A stretch of 46,550 bases of DNA from the IMG/VR virus record IMGVR_UViG_3300046010_009642, positions 1 through 46,550 of that record. One strand, 5' to 3'. Origin of the DNA: a virus. The notes under the pieces are model-generated. The model was not told where the DNA came from. It searched no databases and saw only the letters and a list, made by a program, of their open reading frames with translations. Of the stretch, positions 22,868 to 33,006 are shown one piece after another. The stretch's first letter is position 1; the number at the start of each line of letters is the position of its first letter. Made by a program: the position numbers and the translations under genes.

Positions 22868-24846
22868 GTGATATTATAATAACCGGAGAACAAACAGATA
22901 ATGCAGTATCTGTGTCTAGAAGTGTTCCTATCCAACCAGGGAGACAAACAGCTGCTAACTCAATTTCTGTAGTTTTAGCATCAGATCAAGCATCATTAAA
23001 TATTCAAGATGCAACATCTATAGTCAGCGATGTTAAATCATCAATGTTTGGTTTTCCAATCACAGAACAAAGACAATTTTTATTACAAGAATTACCAAGC
23101 TATGGTATAGACTCATCTGTTTGGGAAAGCACAGGCACTTTTACATACGATCCAAATAGAAGCTGTGTACAATTAAGTTTAGGAACAAATGATTTTTCAA
23201 CACATCAAACTAAATTCGCCTATAAATATCAGCCTGGTAAACAAATTTCAGTATCACAAGCTATTCAATGTGCTATTGGGCCTGCTATTCATAATTGCTT
23301 TGTCCAGTGGGGAGAATTTACTAAATTCGATGGCTATGGTTGGCGAGTTCTAACAAAAAGAGGTGATGCCACTGGTAATTTAAGAATATGGCGTAATTAT
23401 TTATTGTTTTTTAGACGCACTTCTGCTGTACCACCAGGGACTGCTTCTAACCAAGTAAAAAAAGATTTTTATGAACAAGGAAATACTAGCCAAGGAGTTC
23501 AAGTCGGGAATAGCTTAATGTTTCGCCCAGAATATTTAGTTGGGAATGGAACCAACACCAACTACATAGGAAGTAACACCTGGGAAGAAATAGCTTACAC
23601 TTCTATGGTAGGCAGTAATTTTAACAGAGATAAATACACAGGAAGAAATCAAGAAGGCAGTCCACAAATAGATGGAACAGCTGGCAACTCTGCTAAGCAA
23701 ATTAGTTTTATTACTGACAGCTATGAGATAGCTAGTTGCACAGGTAATAATAATAGCTCGGCAATAAATTTTGGTAGTCCTGTCCCTAGTACTTCCGCCC
23801 CTTTAGCAATAGGAATGACAGTGCGTGGTACTAATATCCCGGCAGACACAAGAATTACAGCAGTAACAATTACTTCGGGAAATATTACAGCTATTACTAT
23901 AAACCAAGCAATAACAGGAGGAGCATTAAATGGAACAATTTATATCAATGAGCGCTCTAATTTATGCATGTTTCTTATACAAAGAAGCTGGTACGGCGGA
24001 TCTGGTGGTAAAGGATTAGCTTACATTCCTGATAGAAACGTGCCTTTTAATGGAGCAACAAGATGGGTTACCGGACATGAAATAAGAGTGGGAGATACTT
24101 TGCCAGTTCCAAGTATGTCTAATCCAGATATGCCTGTAACTTATTTGTACGGAAAACAAATTAATTCTAGTAACAGTTTCCAATCTGATTTTTCTCTCGG
24201 CGGATTTACTAGTTCAACAATCCCAGGATTACTAAGAAGATTCGGCGTATCTATTTGGATTGATGGAGGAGATCCTCGCCCAGCAATTGTTAAAACAGGT
24301 TCAGCAACTAGCGTTAGTATTGCCAACACTAACTACTTACCAATGCTTGCTATAGTCATGCGTCCATATATATGGAACAACGATATAAGTCAATCTCGTC
24401 CTCAGAAATCTAGAGCATACCCATATAAGTTATATATTAGTTCAACGCAAAATACAGAATTTTATTTAGTTAAAGCGGCTGGTAGTTGGCTTAATAGTTA
24501 TTTAACACCAGAAGGTTCAAATATATTAACAGCTCAAAACGCAGCTGTGTCATTAGATGCGGTAGCAATTATTAACCCACCATACTGGAATTCTAGTACA
24601 ATTCAAACATTGAACGGATATCCTAGTATTAATGGAGCGACTAAAGTAATTGGAGCTTTTTACTGTGGTGCAAACGAAGGCACTGAATTTGACTTAACAG
24701 AAATTTTCGATCCCCAAAGAGAGTTGTTAGGACGCGCTGAAGGCGTAGCTAACAATGTTCCTGGAGACATCTTGCTTGTTATAGCAAGAAGTCTTTCAAC
24801 AAGTAGCACAACAGCATCTTGTAGTCTTGTATTTGGAGTTCAATAA
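22864..24846 (+). CDS. Fibre cassette protein 2
   Basis: The protein has 660 residues. The N-terminus contains SISVVLASDQASLNI, a motif seen in many phage virion proteins, then MFGFPITEQRQFLLQELPSYGID, shared in form with the next gene. Residues 290-360 have the unit MTVRGTNIPADTRITAVTI, another copy of the small beta unit. The bulk is a Gly/Ser/Asn-rich beta protein with aromatic clusters, possibly a jelly-roll adhesin. The paralogous N-terminus suggests a common attachment site on the virion. Receptor binding is likely but not shown. Confidence 0.55.
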   Translation: MSDIIITGEQTDNAVSVSRSVPIQPGRQTAANSISVVLASDQASLNIQDATSIVSDVKSSMFGFPITEQRQFLLQELPSYGIDSSVWESTGTFTYDPNRSCVQLSLGTNDFSTHQTKFAYKYQPGKQISVSQAIQCAIGPAIHNCFVQWGEFTKFDGYGWRVLTKRGDATGNLRIWRNYLLFFRRTSAVPPGTASNQVKKDFYEQGNTSQGVQVGNSLMFRPEYLVGNGTNTNYIGSNTWEEIAYTSMVGSNFNRDKYTGRNQEGSPQIDGTAGNSAKQISFITDSYEIASCTGNNNSSAINFGSPVPSTSAPLAIGMTVRGTNIPADTRITAVTITSGNITAITINQAITGGALNGTIYINERSNLCMFLIQRSWYGGSGGKGLAYIPDRNVPFNGATRWVTGHEIRVGDTLPVPSMSNPDMPVTYLYGKQINSSNSFQSDFSLGGFTSSTIPGLLRRFGVSIWIDGGDPRPAIVKTGSATSVSIANTNYLPMLAIVMRPYIWNNDISQSRPQKSRAYPYKLYISSTQNTEFYLVKAAGSWLNSYLTPEGSNILTAQNAAVSLDAVAIINPPYWNSSTIQTLNGYPSINGATKVIGAFYCGANEGTEFDLTEIFDPQRELLGRAEGVANNVPGDILLVIARSLSTSSTTASCSLVFGVQ

Positions 24847-27377
24847 TGGCAGACTACATATATATACCGGATTCATTGGGGGAAAATGCTGCGGACTATG
24901 GACAAAAACCTGCGGCAACTTCTTATTCTGTCACTTTAGCTAATGATCCAGTTTACCAAGTAAATAGAGTAAACAAGTCATTACCAGAAGACATTGAAAC
25001 TACAATGTTTGGCTTTCCTATTGAAGATAAACGCCAAATATTGTTTGCAGACACACACCAATACGGAATAGATAAAAATGACTGGGATATAGTCTTAGGA
25101 CTTGTTAGTGGAGGTGGCATTAAAAAAACACTTTTACAAAATGCCCCTTTAACATCTGATTATCAAGGTATTTGGTTAGACAACTCTCCTAGTCAAAGCA
25201 TAATGCTTGATTTATATGCTGGAATTGTAACTTATGCCAAGTACGAAAACTCAGCTGTTGAATTAACTATTGACACTCAATATGACAATGATCCAAATAA
25301 TCCAAGTGATCCACCACGAAACGCAGCTTGTTCAACCAAGCAAGTTTTTGATTGCGACGTTGCTGCCAACACGTTTGCATCTTTTGGTATTGTCAGAGAA
25401 AGTGTTAGCGATAATTGCATCTCTCAATGTGGATTGTTCTCATCTACTTCTGGATGGTATATAGAAATTCAAGGCGATGGTTCAGGTAATAATTTTAGAG
25501 TAGTTAGAAGATACACTGACTCTTCAAATATTGTTACAAATATCGTTTATAATAGAAGTTCGTTTGTTGACAAATTAGATGGAACAGGAATATCTGGGCA
25601 TACTATAAATTTTTCTCGCGTAGTCATGCTTGGAATTGAAATTGGCAGTTACGATGGTAGTGCCGTAAAATTTTACGCTTACGTCCCAGATGCAAGAGCA
25701 GGCGGATCAACTACATGGGTAATGTTCCATAAAATAAATATTTCAGACACTTTAGATTTCCCAGAGCGTAATGCATCTGCGTTACCAGTAACTTTTATAC
25801 ATCGAACTAAAATAACAAGTGGGTATAGTAAATTAAAAAAATATGGAACTTCTGTCACAAAAATAGGATCAACTAATTCAGTAGTAAAAATGTTTTCTGC
25901 TGCTGGACAATTCCAGAATTTAACACCAGCTAAAGAGATATTTTTATTTGGAATGCTAACAAAAGAACTATTTAATTCTAGATTTAACTATACTAAACAC
26001 TATCCTAAATATTTAAATGCAATCAGCAATGTCCCCACGGAAATAGTAGCTAGAAGATTTAGAGTTACTCCTGCTAATTCTGCAACAATTAATCTAAATC
26101 CATCAGTACAAGAACAATATGATCCAAATAATTTAGTTTATTTAATTGAGCCTTCATCAAAAGATGTATTGATTGTATCAACAACCTTGCAAAATGTTGT
26201 TAGAAGAATAGATAGAAACGCTAGAAATATTGCTTATTTTACTAAAAACGATGTACTTTATGTTGCTGAAGACAATTCATCTACAATACTAATATTGAAT
26301 GGAATAACAGGAGATACTATTACAAGTTTTATCCCTCCTAGCGTGCCTGATTCAATAGATTTAGCAATCATAACAATTACCAGTCCAGCTCAAGATAGAT
26401 TAATTATTACAAACTCAACAGGATTTACAGTTTGGAATATAACAAATTGGTTAGAACCAGTCTTGCTTTATTCTGAATCTGGGCTAATAATACCACCAAA
26501 TGCTTCTGTATTAGCAGCTGATAATAGATTTTTTGTTTTAACCTCAACTTCTATTTTAGTTTATAGTGCTACTACTTCAGCCGTTAGTTTACTACAGACT
26601 ATTAGCCAACAGTTTGAAGTTCCACTTGCAATAACGTACAGCCAATTAAAATTATTCGCAACATTCGCAGGAGTTGTTCGAGCTTATACTAGATTTGGCA
26701 CAGCTACTGCATACACACTTGATAATCAATTTACATTTAATATTAGCTTAGCCAACCCGGATATAATTACATCTGTAGATGCAGTTGACGTTGTATATGT
26801 TGCTAGTAGTACAACAGCTGGCGTAGTAAGAAGACGTAATTATGATGGACTAAATAGTGTAACGACAATTAATACAACTTTCCCAACTATTGGTATTTCA
26901 GTAGATGCTGATTTAAAAACAATTCTGTACAACACATCACCCATATTAATGGAACTTAATTCTCAGACAACATTTATAGATTTATTAGCTCCTGGGGCAT
27001 TTTTAAAAGGCAACTTGTTGGCAGCTGGAATAACAGCGTTAATCCAAAATGATGGATATAATCCTATTGGTGATATTATAGCAAGTATGATTATTGGAAA
27101 TGGTAGCAAGCAATTAAAAATAGCTGATTTATTTCAGGATTACAGAGAGTTTTTTACTACAACTTACGACACCTTTAATAATTCTTTGTCATCACAAGAT
27201 CTTGTTTTATTTTATATGAAGCATTTAGGAGAATTACCAAGTAAGATAAATGAACAAATTGAATGGCTTTCAGGATTTGGTAGTATGACTGTAACAGCAA
27301 ACGTCACTGAACAAAATCCTTTACATGTTGTTAATATAGGTAGTGGTACAATTTCTATTATTACAGGACAAATATAA
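24846..27377 (+). CDS. Fibre cassette protein 3 with possible propeller domain
   Basis: The protein has 843 residues. The N-terminal 75 residues repeat the plan of protein 2 (TTMFGFPIEDKRQILF, then QYGID). Residues about 420-720 hold a repeating pattern of short strands (NLVYLIEPSSKDVLIVST, RNIAYFTKNDVLYVAEDN, DRLIITNSTGFTVWNI, RFFVLTSTSILVYSA) with spacing like a six- or seven-bladed beta-propeller. Residues 770-843 carry a helical segment and a final strand region. It overlaps both neighbours by one base. Likely a receptor-binding or sugar-binding fibre; the propeller call is by strand pattern. Confidence 0.55.
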   Translation: MADYIYIPDSLGENAADYGQKPAATSYSVTLANDPVYQVNRVNKSLPEDIETTMFGFPIEDKRQILFADTHQYGIDKNDWDIVLGLVSGGGIKKTLLQNAPLTSDYQGIWLDNSPSQSIMLDLYAGIVTYAKYENSAVELTIDTQYDNDPNNPSDPPRNAACSTKQVFDCDVAANTFASFGIVRESVSDNCISQCGLFSSTSGWYIEIQGDGSGNNFRVVRRYTDSSNIVTNIVYNRSSFVDKLDGTGISGHTINFSRVVMLGIEIGSYDGSAVKFYAYVPDARAGGSTTWVMFHKINISDTLDFPERNASALPVTFIHRTKITSGYSKLKKYGTSVTKIGSTNSVVKMFSAAGQFQNLTPAKEIFLFGMLTKELFNSRFNYTKHYPKYLNAISNVPTEIVARRFRVTPANSATINLNPSVQEQYDPNNLVYLIEPSSKDVLIVSTTLQNVVRRIDRNARNIAYFTKNDVLYVAEDNSSTILILNGITGDTITSFIPPSVPDSIDLAIITITSPAQDRLIITNSTGFTVWNITNWLEPVLLYSESGLIIPPNASVLAADNRFFVLTSTSILVYSATTSAVSLLQTISQQFEVPLAITYSQLKLFATFAGVVRAYTRFGTATAYTLDNQFTFNISLANPDIITSVDAVDVVYVASSTTAGVVRRRNYDGLNSVTTINTTFPTIGISVDADLKTILYNTSPILMELNSQTTFIDLLAPGAFLKGNLLAAGITALIQNDGYNPIGDIIASMIIGNGSKQLKIADLFQDYREFFTTTYDTFNNSLSSQDLVLFYMKHLGELPSKINEQIEWLSGFGSMTVTANVTEQNPLHVVNIGSGTISIITGQI

Positions 27378-29605
27378 TGGCTACAAATGTTTTACTTAGA
27401 CAAGGCTCATCAAATGAACAATTTGTGTATAGATATACTCAACCAAATTCTAATCTTGGAAGCGATAGTTTTATTGAAAGCTTAGTCAACGGCGTTTCTG
27501 GATACAATAATTCATTTGTATCTTCCGCTGGTTGGAGAATGCTTAATTTAAGATTGCCATCAAATTTGCCATCAAATTATATTGGAAAATTAGAATTTAG
27601 CATGGGAACCGGTGGTGGCACAGTGTTAAGCGCTGCTTGTGGTTTCACATTAGGCATTCCCCCTCTATATGCAACACATATAAATACAATTACTAAATCA
27701 ATTGCTTATGGATTTATATGCAATCCTTTTAATATTACAAACAATCAAAACCGACTATGGGTTGTTCATGAAAATACATTAACACAGCTTGGGACTCAAC
27801 ACACTCCATCTAGCGTGTTGTCTATAGAAATTAAAAACGGAGTTGCAACTTACCAAGTAGGCTCAACTATTGTTTTTACATCTGCAATACAAACTAGCAT
27901 GCCATTATATGTAGTCGGAGTGTGTGGTTTTAATAATAACACAATAACTAATATTGGATTGGAAGGTGGATCTGGATTTACTGTACCTTCAATAGATTAC
28001 AGCAAAGAAATTTGGATTTTGTGTAATGGACTTACCAGTCAAGCACAAAGATTTGATGGACTTGCATTAAGTGGAGATTACGCAACTGGAACAGCAAGTA
28101 GATTATCTAGAATAGAATTATTAACAAACGCAGGGAAAAATTACACGATTACTTTCCCGAACGAAAGCATAGAAAATGTCAATACGATAACTTCTAGTTG
28201 GAGAACAATTACTAGTCAAAGTTTTGCAGCATTACCAATTGTTATCAGAATTGCATTCAGTAGCTTAACTGATTTACTGGGAATTAGAATCGTTAATCCA
28301 TCTACTGGGACTGGAACTAGTATATTTAACTCAACTTCAATACAAAACTTAAGTAACTTGCAAGAATTAGAAATTAGATCTGTAGATGATTTAACAAGCC
28401 CTAGCGTAAATGCTATAAGACAATTCAAACCAGCTATAGGACAACTTCCGTTACCATTACAATCTCTTAAGACTTTATTTGTAGAAGGTTGTTTTGATAT
28501 TCCTACTACAATCGCAAATGTACCAAAATGTTTGAATCTTGAGACAGTTATATATTTTTTAGCTAATACGAATAAACCTAATTTTAGTGCATTAAGAAAT
28601 CTAAAAGAATTTATTTTTAATCCTAGTGTATCTCCCACAAATATACGTTTTTCAGGATTTAGGGAATTATTTAACCCTACTAGAACTGTTACAACTCATG
28701 GACTTCTTACTGGTGGTTTGAGCGAAACTCAGTATCTTGATCTAGCTTTAGCTCAAATATCTTCATCTTTGCTTTGGGGAGAAGATGTTAGAACAGATTC
28801 TGAATTTTATATGCCAACCAGTCTAGTAACTGGCGGGTATTCTTTTAATGGCAGCACCGCAGCTCATGTGGGAGGCGCATCGTCACTACAAGATGGAGGA
28901 AATTTACCCAATAGTACTCTTACTTTTAGTGGAGAAGTTGTTACAATTACTATTGCAGGCGGCGCACCAAATGGAAATATTAATAACACAATAGCAAATC
29001 ATTTTCAGAATGGCGTGCCTATTTGTTTTAAAAAACAAACCCTTCAGAATCAACAATTTGTTGGCACTCACTCCAATATTCAGTTAAGAAGAATTTCTAA
29101 CTATAGCGGAGATACAGTATCAAGAACAGTATCTGGGAATAATTTAGTTATATCTTTTAAATTAATTCCTATTAAAACTAGAAGTACTTTTACTAATGTA
29201 ACCATAACTGCAAATACAACTTATTTGACTGAAACGACAACATCATTTTTTACAATAAGTAATATTCTTACAACAAATCTTTTAGTAGGAGACACGGTTA
29301 GATTATCATCATCATCAATATCTGTACCTTTTGCTTCTAGAACAAGCACACCTTCTATTATTGTTGAAATTATTGATGCAACCAGTGTAGTTATCTCCAA
29401 AGGAAATGTAAGCGATGGAATTGCAGCAGGCATTAGTTCAGTTGTAGTTAATTATGAATTCCCCGCAGAAAATTCCACTAGTCCGTTAACCAATTCTACA
29501 GATTACACAACTAATCCGCAAAACACAATAATTAGAACTAACGGCAGTCAAGTTTCAATAGTAGCTTTGCTTGCATTTTTCCGTAATGGAGTACCAGGTA
29601 ATTAG
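27377..29605 (+). CDS. Fibre cassette protein 4 with leucine-rich-repeat-like region
   Basis: The protein has 742 residues. Residues about 225-430 show leucine-rich-repeat-like spacing: ITSQSFAALPIVIRIAFSSL, QNLSNLQELEIRS, LPLPLQSLKTLFVEGC, NLETVIYFL and ALRNLKEFIFNP. The N-terminal 200 residues are a beta sandwich-like part (SNYIGKLEFSMGTGGG), and the C-terminal third is Thr/Ser-rich beta. Leucine-rich repeats are common binding scaffolds and unusual in phage fibres. The gene is followed by GGAG in front of the next ORF. Confidence 0.55.
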   Translation: MATNVLLRQGSSNEQFVYRYTQPNSNLGSDSFIESLVNGVSGYNNSFVSSAGWRMLNLRLPSNLPSNYIGKLEFSMGTGGGTVLSAACGFTLGIPPLYATHINTITKSIAYGFICNPFNITNNQNRLWVVHENTLTQLGTQHTPSSVLSIEIKNGVATYQVGSTIVFTSAIQTSMPLYVVGVCGFNNNTITNIGLEGGSGFTVPSIDYSKEIWILCNGLTSQAQRFDGLALSGDYATGTASRLSRIELLTNAGKNYTITFPNESIENVNTITSSWRTITSQSFAALPIVIRIAFSSLTDLLGIRIVNPSTGTGTSIFNSTSIQNLSNLQELEIRSVDDLTSPSVNAIRQFKPAIGQLPLPLQSLKTLFVEGCFDIPTTIANVPKCLNLETVIYFLANTNKPNFSALRNLKEFIFNPSVSPTNIRFSGFRELFNPTRTVTTHGLLTGGLSETQYLDLALAQISSSLLWGEDVRTDSEFYMPTSLVTGGYSFNGSTAAHVGGASSLQDGGNLPNSTLTFSGEVVTITIAGGAPNGNINNTIANHFQNGVPICFKKQTLQNQQFVGTHSNIQLRRISNYSGDTVSRTVSGNNLVISFKLIPIKTRSTFTNVTITANTTYLTETTTSFFTISNILTTNLLVGDTVRLSSSSISVPFASRTSTPSIIVEIIDATSVVISKGNVSDGIAAGISSVVVNYEFPAENSTSPLTNSTDYTTNPQNTIIRTNGSQVSIVALLAFFRNGVPGN

Positions 29606-29614
29606 GAGAAACCA

Positions 29615-31336
29615 ATGGGCAAAATCGCAATTAAAACAAACGCAACAGCTGATATATCATCAATACTCCCTGAAGTATTAAGATTTTATGATGCTACAGT
29701 TACTTTTACAATTACATTAGCTTCTGGCACTAATAATATAACTAGCTGGGGGGATAGGAGTGTTAATAATGTGCCAGCTACACAAACTGTTGGTAGTGAA
29801 CAGCCAATTTATAATCCTGCTACTAGCACTGGATTAAGAACTATAAATATGGGTTCAATTAAAAATTTTTTGATAAACTTTGGAGTAGCTGGATTTGATG
29901 GCTTTCTGTATATTGCTGATGCCATACATGGTGTTTTGCAATTTGTAATAACTGTCCCACCTAGTACGCAAAATGTTGTATTGAAATGCTGGAGAGATGG
30001 GGATTTTAGCAGAAATGTTCAAAATTTTACATCTATAATTGGGATTGTTTTAACTTCTCAAATAACGCATAAAAATATTATAGAGAATTATTTTGGAAGC
30101 AAGTCTCAAAACCTTAAATACAGCAATCTAAATTCTTTAGATCATTTTTTTCTTACTCAAAATAGTCTCAATACTGTTGCTTCACATGTTAAGACAACGC
30201 CAGCGATAAGTAATACTACATACAAAAGCTTTTCAAACGCATTTTTTGGATTGACATTTTTAATCTTTGCAAGATTATATAAAGTAAGTAGTATCTCTGG
30301 AATGTTCCAAAATTGCACCAATCTTGAGATTATACCACCTTTTGACACTTCTCTTGTAACTAATTTTTTGTATCCATATTCATTCGGAATAAACATTACA
30401 CACATATCAGCGTCTGATCATGTAAACACAATTACGTACACAGATCCATTAAGAAGCAACGCAATGTCAGCTTTAAGCCTTGATAATTTTATAATATCAA
30501 TAGCAGCAGGAATTGCAAATAATTTATCAAAAAATGTTACTTACATTCGTACTACTTCTGACGTTAATGCATCTTTGACAAACATTGACAGAAGAAAACC
30601 TAGCTTTACTAATATTCAAGACACTATACCAGATTGGAATAATATTATAGATGATTACGAAAATGGGATAAATACTGAAGATCAAACAAAAACACTTTTA
30701 CAACAACGAGTAGATAATTACAACCAAGAATGGAAGACATGGGAGCAAACATTAAGAAACACCAATGAATCATTAAATGGAGTACAATACAACTTTTCAA
30801 ACGGAACAGTGTCAGGGCAAAAAGCACTTTTCTGGATTTTAGCTAAGAAAAGTTTAACTATTCCATTAGGAGCAGCACCAACTACTTTAACAACTGGAGT
30901 AACTAGAAGTTATAGATCTAATAGTGGTTTAACTGTTAGTGGTAGCAATGTAGATGCATGGACTCCAGTAACTGGAACTAGCAATCAAACAATATCTGGT
31001 TTAACAACTCAGACAATAAATGGCATAACATGTGTTATGTTCAGTAGCACAAAAACAATTACTCTTAATTTTAGTTCAATAAATGGTGTTACAAATGCTA
31101 TTGTATATATAGGAACTCTTTATGGATATGTTAAAAGAATATCGATTACTGCTACAAACCTAAGAATATCCACAAATACTACTACTGAATTACCAATAAT
31201 TAGTATTATGGTTACAACTACCGCAGTTAATGAAACTGAAGTATTATCAAGATTAGGATTCTATGGGAGTTTCCAAGAGTTCAATTACACGGCTAATACC
31301 TTAACTTCCGCCAACATTCAATTAACTGCTGTTTAA
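29615..31336 (+). CDS. Fibre cassette protein 5 with BspA-like repeat
   Basis: The protein has 573 residues. SSISGMFQNCTNLEIIPPF followed by TSLVTNF resembles the BspA / DUF285 type of leucine-rich surface repeat, here only about one to two units (near residue 225). Residues 340-410 form a helical link (RVDNYNQEWKTWEQTLRN), and the C-terminal 170 residues are a Thr/Ser-rich beta domain. It shares the repeat style with protein 4, so the pair may form one adhesin. GGAG lies 8 bases before the ATG. Confidence 0.5.
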   Translation: MGKIAIKTNATADISSILPEVLRFYDATVTFTITLASGTNNITSWGDRSVNNVPATQTVGSEQPIYNPATSTGLRTINMGSIKNFLINFGVAGFDGFLYIADAIHGVLQFVITVPPSTQNVVLKCWRDGDFSRNVQNFTSIIGIVLTSQITHKNIIENYFGSKSQNLKYSNLNSLDHFFLTQNSLNTVASHVKTTPAISNTTYKSFSNAFFGLTFLIFARLYKVSSISGMFQNCTNLEIIPPFDTSLVTNFLYPYSFGINITHISASDHVNTITYTDPLRSNAMSALSLDNFIISIAAGIANNLSKNVTYIRTTSDVNASLTNIDRRKPSFTNIQDTIPDWNNIIDDYENGINTEDQTKTLLQQRVDNYNQEWKTWEQTLRNTNESLNGVQYNFSNGTVSGQKALFWILAKKSLTIPLGAAPTTLTTGVTRSYRSNSGLTVSGSNVDAWTPVTGTSNQTISGLTTQTINGITCVMFSSTKTITLNFSSINGVTNAIVYIGTLYGYVKRISITATNLRISTNTTTELPIISIMVTTTAVNETEVLSRLGFYGSFQEFNYTANTLTSANIQLTAV

Positions 31337-31337
31337 T

Positions 31338-31733
31338 ATGTATTACAAATTCACAAACAAAGAAGACGCACAGACGGCATTAGATTATATTAATGTCACT
31401 TTAGCATCTATGTTTCCACCAGAATTAGTCACGCAGGAAGGCATAATATCTGTAAATGCAGAGACAGGAGAGCCGGATATAAATGCTGCCAAGACTACAA
31501 CATGGGCGGAGATTAAAGAGTTCAAAGATTTTTACATCTTCCCAGTTCCAACACAGGAAGATGTAGGAGATTTGATATTACCACAGATTATCATGCCTGT
31601 GACTTATCAACTAATCTCTAGTGAAGAATTAGAGGAACTATCTAATGATTTCAGCTTTGAACAGATTGCCGCAAACAACCAAGGACAATTCGACTCCATC
31701 GAACACTCCATTCCAAATAGCGTAATCAGCTAA
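31338..31733 (+). CDS. Fibre cassette protein 6, possible fibre chaperone
   Basis: The protein has 131 residues, begins MYYKFTNKEDAQTALDYINV and has an acidic helical C-terminus. It is small and non-repetitive and follows the fibre genes one base after the last stop, the usual place of a fibre assembly chaperone; this is inference. Its last 96 bases overlap the 3' end of the convergent capsid protease gene, an unusually long antisense overlap. Confidence 0.55.
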   Translation: MYYKFTNKEDAQTALDYINVTLASMFPPELVTQEGIISVNAETGEPDINAAKTTTWAEIKEFKDFYIFPVPTQEDVGDLILPQIIMPVTYQLISSEELEELSNDFSFEQIAANNQGQFDSIEHSIPNSVIS

Positions 31734-32342
31734 TTCGTCGTCCTCATCATAATCGTATCCACCTGGTATTTGATGAGGACAGATATAATTGCCATATTCG
31801 TCTATTTCAAAAAAGCTAACTTCTCTACCATATTCAGCAGAACAGTTTGGGCAAATAATATCTACTTCAGATAAGACACCACCAGTAGAACATTTACTAA
31901 TCCGCATTGTCTTAATATCCATGATATCTTGTGCTTTTGAAGCATGGATAGCAGCAATACAGTAAACACATTTATATCCTTTATCTTTAATAGAGGATAA
32001 GTTTTTATACATTTTATCTTGACTATATTCTGGCAAGGAGTCATTAGCCAAAAAAGCATCTAAAATAAAACCAGTAGAATTTTCTACATTATCCCAATCA
32101 TGATTTTTAAGTAAACTTTTACCAATTAATTGCTGTGGCATTTGTTCTAAAACATTGTCATGCCATACTTTGTAATTGCGACTTACCAAATTATCAGATG
32201 CTCTTAAAGGAACAATAAACCATTCATCAGCTTCCCATTCTTGTTTTGTCAATGATTTGATTTTATCCAAATCTTCTGGAATAGGAGTTCCCATGTATAA
32301 AACACGTTTAGCGGACTTTGTAAGTTCCATAATTTGCAGCAT
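31638..32342 (-). CDS. Probable capsid maturation protease with zinc-binding insert
   Basis: The protein has 234 residues; a start at Met5 is equally possible. The order IGKSLLKNHDWDNVENSTG (H of a prohead-protease-like HD motif), ISKCSTGGVLSEV (a serine in the place of the catalytic serine) and VELSLVVCGNLFKAEI (like the closing E-x-S-x-V-x-x-G motif) fits the prohead protease family. Two cysteine pairs (KCVYC and CPNC) and CPHQIPGGYDY suggest an added zinc site. Its place after the MuF-like gene and before the capsid gene is classic. The role is to cut the scaffold domain of the capsid protein. Confidence 0.6.
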   Translation of the reverse strand: MLQIMELTKSAKRVLYMGTPIPEDLDKIKSLTKQEWEADEWFIVPLRASDNLVSRNYKVWHDNVLEQMPQQLIGKSLLKNHDWDNVENSTGFILDAFLANDSLPEYSQDKMYKNLSSIKDKGYKCVYCIAAIHASKAQDIMDIKTMRISKCSTGGVLSEVDIICPNCSAEYGREVSFFEIDEYGNYICPHQIPGGYDYDEDDELADYAIWNGVFDGVELSLVVCGNLFKAEIIR

Positions 32343-33006
32343 GATTAATCCATCCTTGTCTTGAATTTAATAAATTTAAATCAGGTTTACTAACATTACT
32401 AGAATAATCTTTATGGCATCTACAACGCATTTTACATGCTGTTGCCACACCAATTGATGGGAAGTGTCCAATTAATTGCCAGCCGGATAATGAATAAGCT
32501 ATGCAATCTGGACAAACATTGTTGTAAGCACCAATTATCCATTTCTCCCATCTAAATCCAGCTTCTTTATGAGATTCAGCACGTCCTCTTTCATAGAATT
32601 TATAGAAAGAATCTCCGTACTTGTTAGCTCTGTCTTTTATCTGAGAAGGTGATAAATTGCCATTTTTAATTTCTTGAGAGAAACGACGTAAGTAAGCATA
32701 TTCCTCAGCTAAGGCTTTACCTACAATGCCTTTGTCTCTAGATTTAAAAATGTACTTGCCTCCTTTGCCTGCTAGATAAGATTGTGTGTCTCCTTTCTTG
32801 ATAATCTCAGCCATAGTAGATTCCCAAGTACTTACACTGATTTTATTATTTAATAATAATTCAGTTACAGTTTTTATATCAGTTTTTAATCGTTTAATTC
32901 CATTTTCTATAATTTCTTGGACATCTGCTCTAGACACAAATTTACCAGCAAAAATACCAGAAGTATATCTAAATCTTTGAGTTTTTGGATCAAACGCAAA
33001 ATCCAT
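32308..33006 (-). CDS. MuF-like minor head protein
   Basis: The protein has 232 residues. The C-terminal part shows the phage Mu F-like head morphogenesis pattern: GFRWEKWIIGAYNNVCPDCI followed by GWQLIGHFPSIGVATACKMRCRCH, with cysteines and histidines that may bind zinc. The middle is helical (AYLRRFSQEIKNGNLSPSQI). In related phages a few copies sit near the portal and are injected or guide assembly. It follows portal and a small gene, overlaps the latter by one base (TAATG) and overlaps the protease gene by 23-35 bases. Confidence 0.7.
   Translation of the reverse strand: MDFAFDPKTQRFRYTSGIFAGKFVSRADVQEIIENGIKRLKTDIKTVTELLLNNKISVSTWESTMAEIIKKGDTQSYLAGKGGKYIFKSRDKGIVGKALAEEYAYLRRFSQEIKNGNLSPSQIKDRANKYGDSFYKFYERGRAESHKEAGFRWEKWIIGAYNNVCPDCIAYSLSGWQLIGHFPSIGVATACKMRCRCHKDYSSNVSKPDLNLLNSRQGWINHAANYGTYKVR

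Noticed and set aside
21740-31336. Diversity-generating retroelement acting on the fibre genes
   Set aside because: No reverse transcriptase and no template/variable repeat pair are visible in the window.
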